A DNA stretch of 64,000 bases. It comes from a virus. Location of the stretch: IMG/VR virus record IMGVR_UViG_3300040751_000875, positions 1-64,000 of that record. One strand, 5' to 3'. A model generated the notes under the pieces. The model had not been told where the DNA came from. It saw only the letters and a list, made by a program, of their open reading frames with translations, and ran no database searches. Positions 24,453 to 32,488 of this stretch are shown piece after piece. A program made the translations under genes and the position numbers. Position 1 is the first letter of the stretch; each line of letters opens with the position of its first letter.

Positions 24453-24647
24453 ATGCCAGTAAAATTAGGAAAGTCTTACAAGACTGTTGACAGAGCCACT
24501 AAAAAGGCGACTGTAGTAAATCCATACATAAAGGGTATGGCAAAAAAGGATCTCATAGAAAAGTATAACGATAAAAATACTAGACCGAGAGATAAAAGGA
24601 AGATTAAAAATGAGTTGGTTAGGAGAGGCGGCGTCGTCTTTAATTAA
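24453..24647 (+). CDS. Small basic protein (64 aa)
   Basis: AAGGAG then ATG. MPVKLGKSYKTVDRATKKAT, MAKKDLIEKYND and RDKRKIKNELVRRG; very Lys/Arg-rich, possibly nucleic-acid binding. Similar small proteins are common in marine T4-like phages. The next small gene starts inside it. Confidence 0.6.
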   Translation: MPVKLGKSYKTVDRATKKATVVNPYIKGMAKKDLIEKYNDKNTRPRDKRKIKNELVRRGGVVFN

Positions 24648-24729
24648 AGGTATATTCAATACCATCAAATGGGTAATCATATTCTGCACAGTCGTTGCAG
24701 TTTGTATGACTACTATCGAAGTATTCTAA
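24610..24729 (+). CDS. Very small membrane protein (39 aa)
   Basis: ATG 24610 lies inside the preceding gene in another frame. MSWLGEAASSLIKGIFNTIK is followed by a hydrophobic helix (WVIIFCTVVAVCM) and a short tail. Looks like a single-pass membrane peptide with an amphipathic N-terminus. No family known. A late promoter follows 12 bases after its stop. Confidence 0.5.
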   Translation: MSWLGEAASSLIKGIFNTIKWVIIFCTVVAVCMTTIEVF

Positions 24730-24740
24730 TTATCTGGCTG

Positions 24741-24748
24741 TATAAATA
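24741..24748 (+). promoter_or_regulatory. T4-type late promoter, leaderless
   Basis: TATAAATA followed by five bases and ATG at 24754. Taking the last A as -6, +1 equals the A of the ATG. Confidence 0.8.
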
Positions 24749-24753
24749 GATAT

Positions 24754-24912
24754 ATGGCCAGATCTGCAAAAATTATAAAGACAATTGTTTCTAAACCCAA
24801 GTGTACTTCACAGGGTATAGGTGGACGTGGTCGTTCAACCAAAATAGGGTTGAGTACTATGAATAAAGACAAAAAGAGGAGTCATAAGGCATATCGTGGG
24901 CAAGGTAAGTAA
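24754..24912 (+). CDS. Small basic phage protein (52 aa), late
   Basis: MARSAKIIKTIVSKPKCTSQ, GIGGRGRSTKIGLSTMNK and HKAYRGQGK: very basic with Gly/Arg. Similar short proteins occur in T4-like marine phages. Expressed from the TATAAATA promoter, so probably a virion or assembly component. The next gene starts at a GTG within its 3' end. Confidence 0.65.
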   Translation: MARSAKIIKTIVSKPKCTSQGIGGRGRSTKIGLSTMNKDKKRSHKAYRGQGK

Positions 24913-25111
24913 AAACGATATTACTGGAGACAGTATTCAAACAAAAGTAGCAAGTAATGCATATTGGGATAACTATGATGCAATATTTGGGAAAAAACAA
25001 AAACTAAAGCAACAGTCAATGACTGAACTTAATTGGGATGGAAATGAAGACCGAGGCAGATATGGAGAAGACGAGTCGGCACAAAACAAGGTATCATCGG
25101 GTTCTGTTTGA
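24896..25111 (+). CDS. Small hypothetical protein (71 aa), GTG start
   Basis: GTG 24896 overlaps the previous gene by 17 bases. GKVSKNDITGDSIQTKVASN, YWDNYDAIFGKKQKLK and an acidic tail ending NKVSSGSV. The VSKNDITGD start recurs in related marine phages, which supports the frame. Function unknown. A further reading frame (25044) overlaps its 3' half. Confidence 0.6.
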   Translation: MGKVSKNDITGDSIQTKVASNAYWDNYDAIFGKKQKLKQQSMTELNWDGNEDRGRYGEDESAQNKVSSGSV

Positions 25112-25211
25112 TCAGGACAGTCCATTCAAGCGTCATCGAGTTGTTCCCAATAAAAAGAAAAATATACCCAGAAAGAATAAGAATGGGAATATAAATATAA
25201 GAGAGGATTAA
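25044..25211 (+). CDS. Small basic protein overlapping in another frame (55 aa)
   Basis: ATG 25044 or the in-frame ATG at 25062. The conserved-looking core RYHRVLFDQDSPFKRHRVVP is followed by a Lys/Arg/Asn-rich end. The motif hydrophobic-FD-x-D-SPFK recurs in small phage proteins I have seen, often followed by RKPKH-like ends. Overlaps the upstream gene by 68 bases out of frame and stops three bases before the next ATG. Confidence 0.55.
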   Translation: MKTEADMEKTSRHKTRYHRVLFDQDSPFKRHRVVPNKKKNIPRKNKNGNINIRED

Positions 25212-25213
25212 AT

Positions 25214-25477
25214 ATGGCAGATTTATTAGATTTTGATTTCGGGTTTACCGCAGTTGATGAAAATGAACTAGAAGCAGTCCAAAAGGTTACTACCGAGGCT
25301 TCTAGCACGTCCGCTTCTCTACAAGAAACAGAAGAGAAACTTAATAAATTGTATAATTCGATCTTGCCACTTCTTACCAATTTAAAGAAGAATCCCGAAA
25401 AGGAATATATTCTCTGGCCAAATAGAGTAGAAAAGATAGAGCAATTTGAAGATTTAATTTCGGGGATAATTAAATGA
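25214..25477 (+). CDS. Conserved small acidic phage protein (87 aa)
   Basis: AGAGGATT precedes the ATG. MADLLDFDFGFTAVDENE, a helical Glu/Ser middle, then LTNLKKNPEKEYILWPNR near 55-71. The NPEK-Y-I-x-WPNR signature is highly conserved in T4-like marine phages. Function unknown; probably a virion or assembly factor given its late position. ATGA overlap with the next gene. Confidence 0.7.
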   Translation: MADLLDFDFGFTAVDENELEAVQKVTTEASSTSASLQETEEKLNKLYNSILPLLTNLKKNPEKEYILWPNRVEKIEQFEDLISGIIK

Positions 25478-26808
25478 CATTAATTTCAAGTGGGGCATTG
25501 GCATTAAAAGATAATGGCACAAACCCGTCAAGTAGCACGATACATGATACTGGATATAATGCATTTTCTCTTGCATCTGATACGTCGTTTTCTTTACACC
25601 AAGCTTATCGGTTATTTTTTGATGGCGAATTCAATCAGTGGGAATATGATGTCGATGTACTCGTTGATGGGACTGCATATGTATATAAAAGGTCATCAAC
25701 TTCTGCATATCATGATTCAGGCCACCAAAACAATATATTTTCAACAAGCGGATTCAATGCCGATATAGGTACTGCATTACAATTATCCGGAACAGCAACT
25801 GGAAATGCATCACAAACTTATATTTCTGGAATAGGTTTAAATGCTAGTTCAAGTTCTACACTAGGAAGTTTATCCGCATCTGCTCAAACATTTACATCAC
25901 CTGATGGTAGTGGACGTACTATTAGTGATTTCGGAATGTGCCAAAATACAAATTCAAATACGGGTTATAACACATCCCAAGATAAGGGTAATATAATTTG
26001 GTTCGGCCTAGTTGGTCAAGTAAGTAATAGTGATACTGCAGCATTTTATAATCTGACTTTGTATGATAATAATGGTAATGGAATAACCAGTCTTTTAAGA
26101 TCAAATGCAACTTATAGATATGATGGTAATGTTACAATTTGGACTTGGCATAATGTTGTCGATTCTAATATGAATTCTATAAACCAAAGTAATGTCACTA
26201 GAGTAATATTGACTAGTGCCTCTGCAGTAACATATAATAATGGTATTTCCGAAGAGATGTCAGGCGGTACCGATTCTAATCCAATTGAAATAAGTGATTA
26301 TTATAAAGATGGTATATACCACAATACAACTGGAATACCTACTTCCGGCCAAATAGAATTTTCAGACTTTTATGGAAAGGCAAGAGTTGGAGCAGGCGGC
26401 ACTAGTATACATGCATCTGCCTGGGTTGGTGAATTTAATTGGAACTATGTGTCGTTTTCTGGATATAATAGCTCAACAAGTCTAGGATCTATAAGCAGTT
26501 CTTCTTTTACTTATCCAAGTAGCACTACTGCAACAATCATTACTCTTTACAATATTAATAACGGAACTACTTATTTGACTTTAAGTGGAGCTTCGTTTCC
26601 AAATAGTGGTTGGTCGAATTTAAAAATATGGACAAATAATTCCACCGGATCGGGTAGTCCGACTTATACTCTTACCCGAAGTAGTGCCACAGCGTCTTAT
26701 AATACAGGTACTTCTCCGCATCAAGTCACTTGGTATTGGAGTGTTGCTCATGCATATGCACCGGCAAGTATTGGATCAACATATAATAACTATTTGGTAA
26801 TCGACTAA
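25474..26808 (+). CDS. Ser/Thr/Gly/Asn-rich virion or tail-fibre-like adhesin
   Basis: 444 aa, low in charged residues and rich in Ser, Thr, Asn, Gly and Tyr: beta-structured. SGALALKDNGTN at the start and GIPTSGQIEFSDFYGKA near residue 288 are typical of phage tail-fibre or receptor-binding modules, where IPTSG-x-I-x-x-SDFYG is a recurrent structural motif. The C-terminal third (SATASYNTGTSPHQVTWYWS) may be the variable tip. Likely a host-recognition protein; exact structure unknown. Confidence 0.65.
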   Translation: MTLISSGALALKDNGTNPSSSTIHDTGYNAFSLASDTSFSLHQAYRLFFDGEFNQWEYDVDVLVDGTAYVYKRSSTSAYHDSGHQNNIFSTSGFNADIGTALQLSGTATGNASQTYISGIGLNASSSSTLGSLSASAQTFTSPDGSGRTISDFGMCQNTNSNTGYNTSQDKGNIIWFGLVGQVSNSDTAAFYNLTLYDNNGNGITSLLRSNATYRYDGNVTIWTWHNVVDSNMNSINQSNVTRVILTSASAVTYNNGISEEMSGGTDSNPIEISDYYKDGIYHNTTGIPTSGQIEFSDFYGKARVGAGGTSIHASAWVGEFNWNYVSFSGYNSSTSLGSISSSSFTYPSSTTATIITLYNINNGTTYLTLSGASFPNSGWSNLKIWTNNSTGSGSPTYTLTRSSATASYNTGTSPHQVTWYWSVAHAYAPASIGSTYNNYLVID

Positions 26809-27692
26809 TGGAATATACATATAAAAATTTGGGTGGTGAATCTATACTTGCGGATGAAAACTTACCGAGTCCTAAACATCCAATTATTAGAGTTACTGAT
26901 AATAATGGTAATTTTTCTGAAAAACAAATGGTCTATACCGACAATGCATTAGACTTTGATAAAAGTGAAAGATCTGTTTTGGCAGGTTACGAAATGGCTA
27001 TAGGTCAAGGTAAGACCCACATGGACTATACTTTTGCAAATTTAGGAAAGGTATGGAGAGATGATGTATATATGGCTGGGGAATTAGCCAGACAAGATAT
27101 TTCTATCTCAACAGATGAAGGTTCTTCTATAGTAGATAAATTAGAAGCAGGATGGGACGGATTTATTCCTGATTACAGGACACGGAATATTAATTTAGTA
27201 TCAGAGTTTACTCCTTTGAGAGCGCCGTATGTCAATGATAGCATTTCTTTCTATGAACAGAATCCACCAAGCGAAGAATTAATTACTCAGTATGGTCTAC
27301 CCTATGAAACATATTTGCCATGGTATGGTTTAAAATTCGACAAAGTTACTGATTCTGTTGCAATGAAGGCTGTATTACCATTATTTGAAATGCACAGAGT
27401 ACACTCAGACATTGCTACGAAAATAGAAAAGTTAATACCAGTTTGCGGTAATCATTTCTTTGCAGTTATATATAATACCGAGAAAGAAATAAATAGTAAT
27501 ATTGATGTTTATTTTTATGCAAGTCACGATACTGTTTCAAACTGGATTAATATTAAAAATCCGGACATGGTAATACCATATACAGATACTTCATTAAATG
27601 ATAAACTATGGATTTGGGGCGCTGTATATAATACAGAATTAAATAGACTTACGCATCTTAAGGCGTATATAAGATATTATTTAGAGGATTAA
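26808..27692 (+). CDS. Hypothetical protein next to adhesin (294 aa)
   Basis: TAATG overlap with the adhesin-like gene. MEYTYKNLGGESILADENLP, then an alpha/beta body with YETYLPWYGLKFDKV. No known family recognised, no signal peptide or membrane helix. Possible tail-fibre assembly partner or second receptor-binding component from position alone. One base separates it from lysozyme. Confidence 0.55.
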   Translation: MEYTYKNLGGESILADENLPSPKHPIIRVTDNNGNFSEKQMVYTDNALDFDKSERSVLAGYEMAIGQGKTHMDYTFANLGKVWRDDVYMAGELARQDISISTDEGSSIVDKLEAGWDGFIPDYRTRNINLVSEFTPLRAPYVNDSISFYEQNPPSEELITQYGLPYETYLPWYGLKFDKVTDSVAMKAVLPLFEMHRVHSDIATKIEKLIPVCGNHFFAVIYNTEKEINSNIDVYFYASHDTVSNWINIKNPDMVIPYTDTSLNDKLWIWGAVYNTELNRLTHLKAYIRYYLED

Positions 27693-27693
27693 T

Positions 27694-28158
27694 ATGTTTT
27701 TTAATAGAGACAAAGAAATTGACGTTGATCAATTAAGAGAACAACTAATTATTGACGAGGGACAGGTAAATGAAATTTATCATGACCATTTGGGTTATCC
27801 TACATTTGGGATTGGACATTTGGTTATCGAAGGAGACCCAGAACATGGGCTGGAGGTCGGTACTCCAGTGGCAGAGGATAGAGTTATTGAAGTCTTTGCC
27901 AAAGATGTAGAAACAGTTATAAAGGATTGTAAAAAATTACATGATGGTTGGGACGGTTACCCCCAAGAGGTAAAACAGATCGTTGCAAATATGATGTTTA
28001 ATATGGGACTCACGCGCTTGAGCAAATTTAAGAACCACAACGCAGCGCTGCAATGTGGTGATTGGAAGGAGGCGGCCAAAGAAGGTCGTGATTCAAGATG
28101 GCACAAACAAGTGACAAATCGAGCAGAAAGACTTATGTCGAGACTAGAGGCGGTATAA
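27694..28158 (+). CDS. e: T4-type endolysin (GH24 lysozyme)
   Basis: 154 aa, close to the size of T4 lysozyme. The catalytic triad is intact: Glu22 in IIDEGQ, Asp31 in YHDHLGY and Thr37 in PTFGIGH. RWHKQVTNRAERLM matches the C-terminal lobe. No signal peptide or SAR domain, so it would need a holin to reach the peptidoglycan. Candidate holins lie just downstream. Confidence 0.93.
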   Translation: MFFNRDKEIDVDQLREQLIIDEGQVNEIYHDHLGYPTFGIGHLVIEGDPEHGLEVGTPVAEDRVIEVFAKDVETVIKDCKKLHDGWDGYPQEVKQIVANMMFNMGLTRLSKFKNHNAALQCGDWKEAAKEGRDSRWHKQVTNRAERLMSRLEAV

Positions 28159-28283
28159 AATACTATCAGACCGACGAACCTCAAACGGAAAGGGGATGGT
28201 ATTGGTGTTACGAAAAGAAAGGTCTTTTCAGATACACTGATTGGAATTTAACAATAGAAGAAATGGAGAAAAAATATGGCTGA
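28098..28283 (+). CDS. Small hypothetical protein overlapping lysozyme
   Basis: 61 aa. ATG 28098 lies 61 bases inside the lysozyme gene in another frame. Most of the distinctive sequence (GIKYYQTDEP, GWYWCYEKKGLFRYTDW, NLTIEEMEKKYG) lies beyond the lysozyme stop and looks like a compact real domain. The true start may be further downstream at a non-ATG codon. Overlaps the next gene by 8 bases. Confidence 0.5.
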   Translation: MAQTSDKSSRKTYVETRGGIKYYQTDEPQTERGWYWCYEKKGLFRYTDWNLTIEEMEKKYG

Positions 28284-28524
28284 ATCAGTCAAAATTTTAG
28301 GGACGGAAACAGATTTAACAGCTGCAACTGCTGTTGGTAATGCTACTTTGGTTAGAGTATATAATTCAGGCGCTGCTGCACAGGTTACACTAAAAACTGG
28401 AGCAACTATTGCAGGCACAGTTACCTTAAAGCAATACGAATGTATAAATCTTCAAAAAGCCCCTACGCAAACATTAGAGGGTGGAGCAGCGTTTAAAGTA
28501 GTAAAAATAGCATTTACTAACTAA
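28276..28524 (+). CDS. Small beta-rich virion-type protein (82 aa)
   Basis: GGAGAAAAAAT precedes the ATG. MAESVKILGTETDLTAATAV, ATLVRVYNSGAAAQVTLKTG and FKVVKIAFTN: alternating hydrophobic strands. Similar short proteins occur in T4-like marine phages near structural genes and are probably virion decorations. Function unproven. Confidence 0.65.
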   Translation: MAESVKILGTETDLTAATAVGNATLVRVYNSGAAAQVTLKTGATIAGTVTLKQYECINLQKAPTQTLEGGAAFKVVKIAFTN

Positions 28525-28551
28525 TAACCATCTAACTTAAGGCCTCTTACT

Positions 28552-28559
28552 TATAAATA
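28552..28559 (+). promoter_or_regulatory. T4-type late promoter, leaderless, ahead of the curli-type cluster
   Basis: TATAAATA, five bases, ATG at 28565; last A as -6 makes +1 the A of the ATG. It is the only TATAAATA I see between here and the end of the cyclase gene apart from one inside that gene (34696), so it may drive the whole membrane-curli-cyclase unit. Confidence 0.8.
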
Positions 28560-28564
28560 GAAGT

Positions 28565-28861
28565 ATGGCCGAAATCTTTGAACTTATTGCTCAAGTTGGT
28601 GCTCCTATTGCTGGAGCACTTGCAATGGGCGTCTTTATTTTTCTAATTATAAAACAAATATTAGAAGGGCTAGTCGGTCAGATTAGAACCCTTACAATAT
28701 TCTGCGAGTCCTTAGAAAATAGAGCTAGAACTATGGCGAATGAAATGATTAAAATTGATATGTTAGTCAGTAGTGCGCTAAAACTTAGGCCAGATATAGA
28801 AAGGGTTGCGCGCGCAGAAAACTTTGTCGAAGACGGCAAGGTTGATGTGAGGCGCGATTAA
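28565..28861 (+). CDS. Single-pass membrane protein, holin-like candidate
   Basis: 98 aa. Transmembrane segment at about 9-31 (VGAPIAGALAMGVFIFLIIK) followed by an amphipathic helix and a cytoplasmic coiled-coil-like tail. First gene behind the late promoter, soon after lysozyme, so a holin-like role is possible. TAATG overlap with the next gene. No family identified. Confidence 0.6.
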   Translation: MAEIFELIAQVGAPIAGALAMGVFIFLIIKQILEGLVGQIRTLTIFCESLENRARTMANEMIKIDMLVSSALKLRPDIERVARAENFVEDGKVDVRRD

Positions 28862-28968
28862 TGGTAGATGAAATTGAAATGGTTCAATATTCATTTTCTA
28901 AAGACTTCATATTGGTATGCTCAATAGGGCTTAATATAGGGTTTTTAATTGGGTTATTATTCATATAG
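28861..28968 (+). CDS. Very small membrane protein (35 aa)
   Basis: ATG 28861 overlaps the previous stop (TAATG). MVDEIEMVQYSFSKDF precedes a transmembrane helix (LVCSIGLNIGFLIGLLFI) that runs to the C-terminus. AGGAG for the next gene follows. Tiny N-in membrane peptides in such positions are often lysis or antiholin elements; inference only. Confidence 0.5.
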   Translation: MVDEIEMVQYSFSKDFILVCSIGLNIGFLIGLLFI

Positions 28969-28977
28969 GAGTAAACA

Positions 28978-29235
28978 ATGGATCAATTGGTAAACGGTAT
29001 ATCTGATTATGGTTTTCCTATTGTTGCATGTGTTGGATTTGGATACTTTTTATATTATATTTGGTGTTTTATTTCGGATGTGATAGAACCTGAAATTGAA
29101 AAAATGCATATGGCATTAATTAGAGTTATTGATCAAACAAGAATGCTGGATCAAGATTTAATAAGGTTACAGCAAAAGGTCAATGTGGTATTGGAATATA
29201 AGGAAAATGAAAAGAAAAGACAAACTGAAGAGTAA
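28978..29235 (+). CDS. Membrane protein with cytoplasmic coiled coil (BhlA/YvlB-like layout)
   Basis: 85 aa. An N-terminal transmembrane helix near 12-32 (FPIVACVGFGYFLYYIWCFI) is followed by a heptad-rich charged tail (RMLDQDLIRLQQKVNVVL). The layout recalls small BhlA/UviB-type holin-like proteins. It immediately precedes and overlaps csgF by 29 bases, so it may be a holin or an inner-membrane partner of the export genes. Confidence 0.55.
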   Translation: MDQLVNGISDYGFPIVACVGFGYFLYYIWCFISDVIEPEIEKMHMALIRVIDQTRMLDQDLIRLQQKVNVVLEYKENEKKRQTEE

Positions 29236-29725
29236 ACTAGAACTGGGTACATTAATAGGTATATTCTTACTATCAGTAATATCTATTGTCCCAGTCAATG
29301 CTGATGAAATAAAATTTGGGTTTAAAAATCCATCTTTTTCTGGCGTAGGAACAGGAGCACATTATTTAACAATTGAGAACCAAGAGCACTCTCGTAAAAA
29401 GGCAATAGAAGATGCTTTAGAGGCAGCAAGAAAGGCCGCTGAAAGAGAGGAAAATAATTCAACACTAGCTAAATTTATTAGAAACTTAGAAAGTAGAATA
29501 TATGCTCAAATGGCAAAACAAATGGTTGAATCTATGTTCAGTAATGACGGTTCAGTAAGATATGGTTCATTTACATTAGAAGGTAACGTAGTAACATACG
29601 AAGTTATAACCAATGAAGATGGATCGGAAGTTATTAGAATGACGATTGTGGATACTGATGGAACAGAAACTGTTATTGAAATTCCTGTCGGGACTGGTAA
29701 TTTTGGGCAGGATCCAGATGGTTAA
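29207..29725 (+). CDS. csgF: CsgF-like curli assembly protein
   Basis: 172 aa from ATG 29207 with AAGGAAA in front; a longer in-frame ATG at 29183 is less likely. Signal peptide to about Ala32 (LIGIFLLSVISIVPVNA). The mature start IKFGFKNPSFSG matches the CsgF N-terminus (F-x-F-x-NPxFGG) that plugs the CsgG pore. The C-terminal domain has strands FTLEGNVVTYEVI and ETVIEIPVG. In curli systems CsgF binds CsgG and anchors the nucleator. Placed directly before csgG, overlapping it by 8 bases. Confidence 0.87.
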   Translation: MKRKDKLKSKLELGTLIGIFLLSVISIVPVNADEIKFGFKNPSFSGVGTGAHYLTIENQEHSRKKAIEDALEAARKAAEREENNSTLAKFIRNLESRIYAQMAKQMVESMFSNDGSVRYGSFTLEGNVVTYEVITNEDGSEVIRMTIVDTDGTETVIEIPVGTGNFGQDPDG

Positions 29726-30689
29726 GTACATACTCGTATTATCACTATTATTATCTGGGTGTGCATCATTTCCAGTATGGAGTCCTAATCCACAAGATTG
29801 TAATGATTTAGATGGTAAATATGATGAGGGATTTAATAGGCATCTTCAAATGGGTATACAAAAGGCAATGGCCAGAAAGTATATCTGTGTTGATGAACCA
29901 ACTGCAGTAAGGTTACCTGCATATGTAGACTTACTAATGTTACCACCTGCAAAGGAAAGACCCGTAGTTGCAGTATATGGTTTTGCAGATAAGACAGGTC
30001 AAAGAAAATCAGTAGATAATATTGCGTCATTTTCTACTGCAGTTACCCAAGGTGGGACTGAATTGTTAATAGACGCTCTAAAAACAGCCGGAGGCGGCAC
30101 ATGGTTTAGAGTGGTCGAAAGGCAAGGAATTGATAATCTTGTAAGGGAAAGACAAATTGTGAGGTCTACCCGACAAGATGTAGCTAAACTCGAAGGGACT
30201 GATCCGAAAGGAGTAGGTCCATTATTATTCGCAGGAATGATAATCGAGGGTGGTATTATAGGGTATGACTCTAACATGGAAACAGGTGGTCGAGGCGCAC
30301 GAACACTTGGTGTTGGGTTTACTAAAATGTATCGTAAAGATGTCGTGACTGTATCTGTGAGAGCAGTATCAGTTTTGACAGGTGAAGTATTATTAAACGT
30401 CCAGGCTAAGAAATCGGTACTTTCTTACGGCGGTGGGGGTGACCTATTCAGGTTTATTGAACAGGGAACTCAACTTGTTGAATATGAGGACGGAGTGGGA
30501 AATAATGAATCAGTGACGTATGCAGTACGTGCAGCTATTGAGGCCGCCGTGTTGGAATTAATTTACCAGGGCCATGACCGTAAATTCTGGGATATAAACG
30601 AGGGTCATAGACATCCGCATCAAATCAATGGCGCGAATGCTAGACACTCATTAAAAGAGGATAATAACGAAAATGAAGAAACTAATTAG
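29718..30689 (+). CDS. csgG: CsgG-like outer-membrane curli secretion lipoprotein
   Basis: 323 aa from ATG 29718. Lipobox LLSGC with Cys15. Family blocks are clear: VVAVYGFADKTGQ, SFSTAVTQGGTELLIDAL, WFRVVERQGIDNLVRERQI, EGGIIGYDSN, GGRGARTLGVG, VSVRAVSVLTGEVLLNV, FRFIE and AIEAAVLELI. CsgG is a nonameric ungated secretion channel. The C-terminal about 40 residues are His/Asn-rich and extra. In the constriction loop the Phe is kept (SFSTAV) while the E. coli Asn is Ser. Overlaps the curlin gene by 17 bases. Confidence 0.95.
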   Translation: MVKYILVLSLLLSGCASFPVWSPNPQDCNDLDGKYDEGFNRHLQMGIQKAMARKYICVDEPTAVRLPAYVDLLMLPPAKERPVVAVYGFADKTGQRKSVDNIASFSTAVTQGGTELLIDALKTAGGGTWFRVVERQGIDNLVRERQIVRSTRQDVAKLEGTDPKGVGPLLFAGMIIEGGIIGYDSNMETGGRGARTLGVGFTKMYRKDVVTVSVRAVSVLTGEVLLNVQAKKSVLSYGGGGDLFRFIEQGTQLVEYEDGVGNNESVTYAVRAAIEAAVLELIYQGHDRKFWDINEGHRHPHQINGANARHSLKEDNNENEETN

Positions 30690-31410
30690 TTTAAGTTTAT
30701 TATTAATGACGACATCATTCGTTTTCGCACAGGCCACTGATGATAATGAAATCATGATAGAGCAAAGTGGTGACACTTTAACCCTATATATTGATCAAGT
30801 TGGATACGGTAACAAGATCGGTTTGGATGATTTTACATCTTCTGGTTCTGATATGACTATTACAGGTTCAAGTTTAACATTTGACCTGGATATGATTGGT
30901 AATGAAAATTTAATTTTTGGACCAATTGAAATGGACTCATCAAGTTTAACATTTACTTTAACTGGTGATTCTAATGAAGTGGATTGGAATATTGGATATG
31001 TAGGAAGTGCAGATAGTTCTAACTATAACTTTGCTATAACTGGTGATTCAAATACTTTTGATATTGATCAAGGTTATACAGTGAGTGCAGAAAGATTAGA
31101 TGCAGATCTAGTATTACTTGGTACTTCTAACGTATTTGATTTGGATTTTGAGTCTGATGACGCGACATGGAATTTTGATATTACTGGAGATAGTAATAAC
31201 GTTAATACATTACAAAAAGATGGAGAACATCAACTAACAGTAGAATTAACGGGCGACAGTGCTGATATTGATATTAATCAATTATCTGGTACTTGTGCAA
31301 CCGGTGCTGGAGTTGGATGTGCTACACCAAATGCAATTATTAATTTAGATATTACTTCCGATAATGCTACAATTCAAATTAATCAGAAAGACGTTTCTAA
31401 CGACAGCTAG
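30673..31410 (+). CDS. Secreted curlin-repeat protein (CsgA/CsgB-like)
   Basis: 245 aa. Sec signal peptide, cleaved near residue 20 (LLLMTTSFVFA). The mature protein has repeated strand-loop units with curlin features: IEQSGDTLTLYIDQVGYGNK, TGDSNEVDW, TGDSNTFDIDQGY, TGDSNNVNTL and IQINQKD, i.e. Gln/Asn/Gly positions in a beta-solenoid. Predicted substrate of the adjacent CsgG/CsgF pore. Very acidic, unlike E. coli CsgA. The next gene begins inside its 3' end. Confidence 0.82.
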   Translation: MKKLISLSLLLMTTSFVFAQATDDNEIMIEQSGDTLTLYIDQVGYGNKIGLDDFTSSGSDMTITGSSLTFDLDMIGNENLIFGPIEMDSSSLTFTLTGDSNEVDWNIGYVGSADSSNYNFAITGDSNTFDIDQGYTVSAERLDADLVLLGTSNVFDLDFESDDATWNFDITGDSNNVNTLQKDGEHQLTVELTGDSADIDINQLSGTCATGAGVGCATPNAIINLDITSDNATIQINQKDVSNDS

Positions 31411-32479
31411 TCTTTTATTCATTAGTGGGGTTACTCAAGCAAGTGACCCCATAGGTGATATAGTAGAATCAACTGGAATTGGATCTATTCTGAGAAACAA
31501 TGTTGAGCTACCTCATCAGACCAATACTGAAATAGTTTTAAACGACGAAGCCCGTACGGGTAATGGTCGTATGAAAATTGAGTTTTTAGATAAGGCAGAA
31601 CTCTCCTTAAAAGAACACTCGGAAGTATTAATTGATGAAATATATTATGACCCTGATCCATCATTATCAAAAATGAGCATGAAATTTACCATGGGAACTG
31701 CAAGGTTCGCATCAGGTAGATTAGGTCTTGTAAATAAAGCAAACATAGATATTCAAACTCCAACTGCATCTATTGCGGTAAGAGGGACTGACTTTACTAC
31801 AACCGTAGATGAGTTAGGTAGGTCTTTGGTTATTTTATTACCTGATGCAAATGGAGACCCTTCCGGCGAGATAGAGGTATTTAATGAAGGAGGATCTGTT
31901 ACACTAAAAGAAGCATATGCAGCGACAATGGTTTCATCATTAGACCAATCTCCAACACAGACTGTTAAGATTAATGGAATTACTCCAGCACTAATTGATA
32001 ATATGTTTATTGTGTCACCCCCACCAGAAGTCGAAGATAGAATAAAAGAAGAAATGGCTGACGAGGCCGATGATGACCAAGGCCTATTGGATATTGATTT
32101 TTTAGAATTTGATGAATTAGAAAAAGACGAACTTGCAGAATCCGAAGAGAATTTAGAATTTAACGAACTTGATATTAATGAATTGGATGTTGAGTATCTA
32201 GTGGATGTTTTAGATATAGTTGATTCATCCGATCTATTTGATTCTATAGGAGAATTTGATATTAAAGGTGCAACGAGAGGCCTTAATGAAGAATCTCAGT
32301 TTAATGTATTCTTACAAGATGGCTCATTGGTTTTATATAGAAAAGTAAACGGCACGATAAGAATAAAAATTGCTGCAGGTGGTAATTTTACACTTGATAC
32401 TATTACTCCAACATGGGAAGGTGTTATAACTGGTAATGAATCCGAGGATATTTTAATTTACATTAATCAGCAAAATTAG
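31364..32479 (+). CDS. Secreted FecR-domain protein
   Basis: 371 aa. Signal peptide MLQFKLIRKTFLTTASLLF to about Ala26. A FecR-type beta domain follows (about 30-190): IGDIVESTGIGSILRNN, VLNDEARTGNGRMKIEFLD, KFTMGTARFASGR, IDIQTPTASIAVRGTDF; the last is the FecR hallmark. Then a very acidic linker (DELEKDELAESEENLEF) and a C-terminal strand-rich domain. No anti-sigma helix is visible, so it is probably an extracytoplasmic structural or sensor module rather than a sigma regulator. Overlaps the curlin gene by 47 bases. Confidence 0.8.
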   Translation: MLQFKLIRKTFLTTASLLFISGVTQASDPIGDIVESTGIGSILRNNVELPHQTNTEIVLNDEARTGNGRMKIEFLDKAELSLKEHSEVLIDEIYYDPDPSLSKMSMKFTMGTARFASGRLGLVNKANIDIQTPTASIAVRGTDFTTTVDELGRSLVILLPDANGDPSGEIEVFNEGGSVTLKEAYAATMVSSLDQSPTQTVKINGITPALIDNMFIVSPPPEVEDRIKEEMADEADDDQGLLDIDFLEFDELEKDELAESEENLEFNELDINELDVEYLVDVLDIVDSSDLFDSIGEFDIKGATRGLNEESQFNVFLQDGSLVLYRKVNGTIRIKIAAGGNFTLDTITPTWEGVITGNESEDILIYINQQN

Positions 32480-32488
32480 GATATAAAT

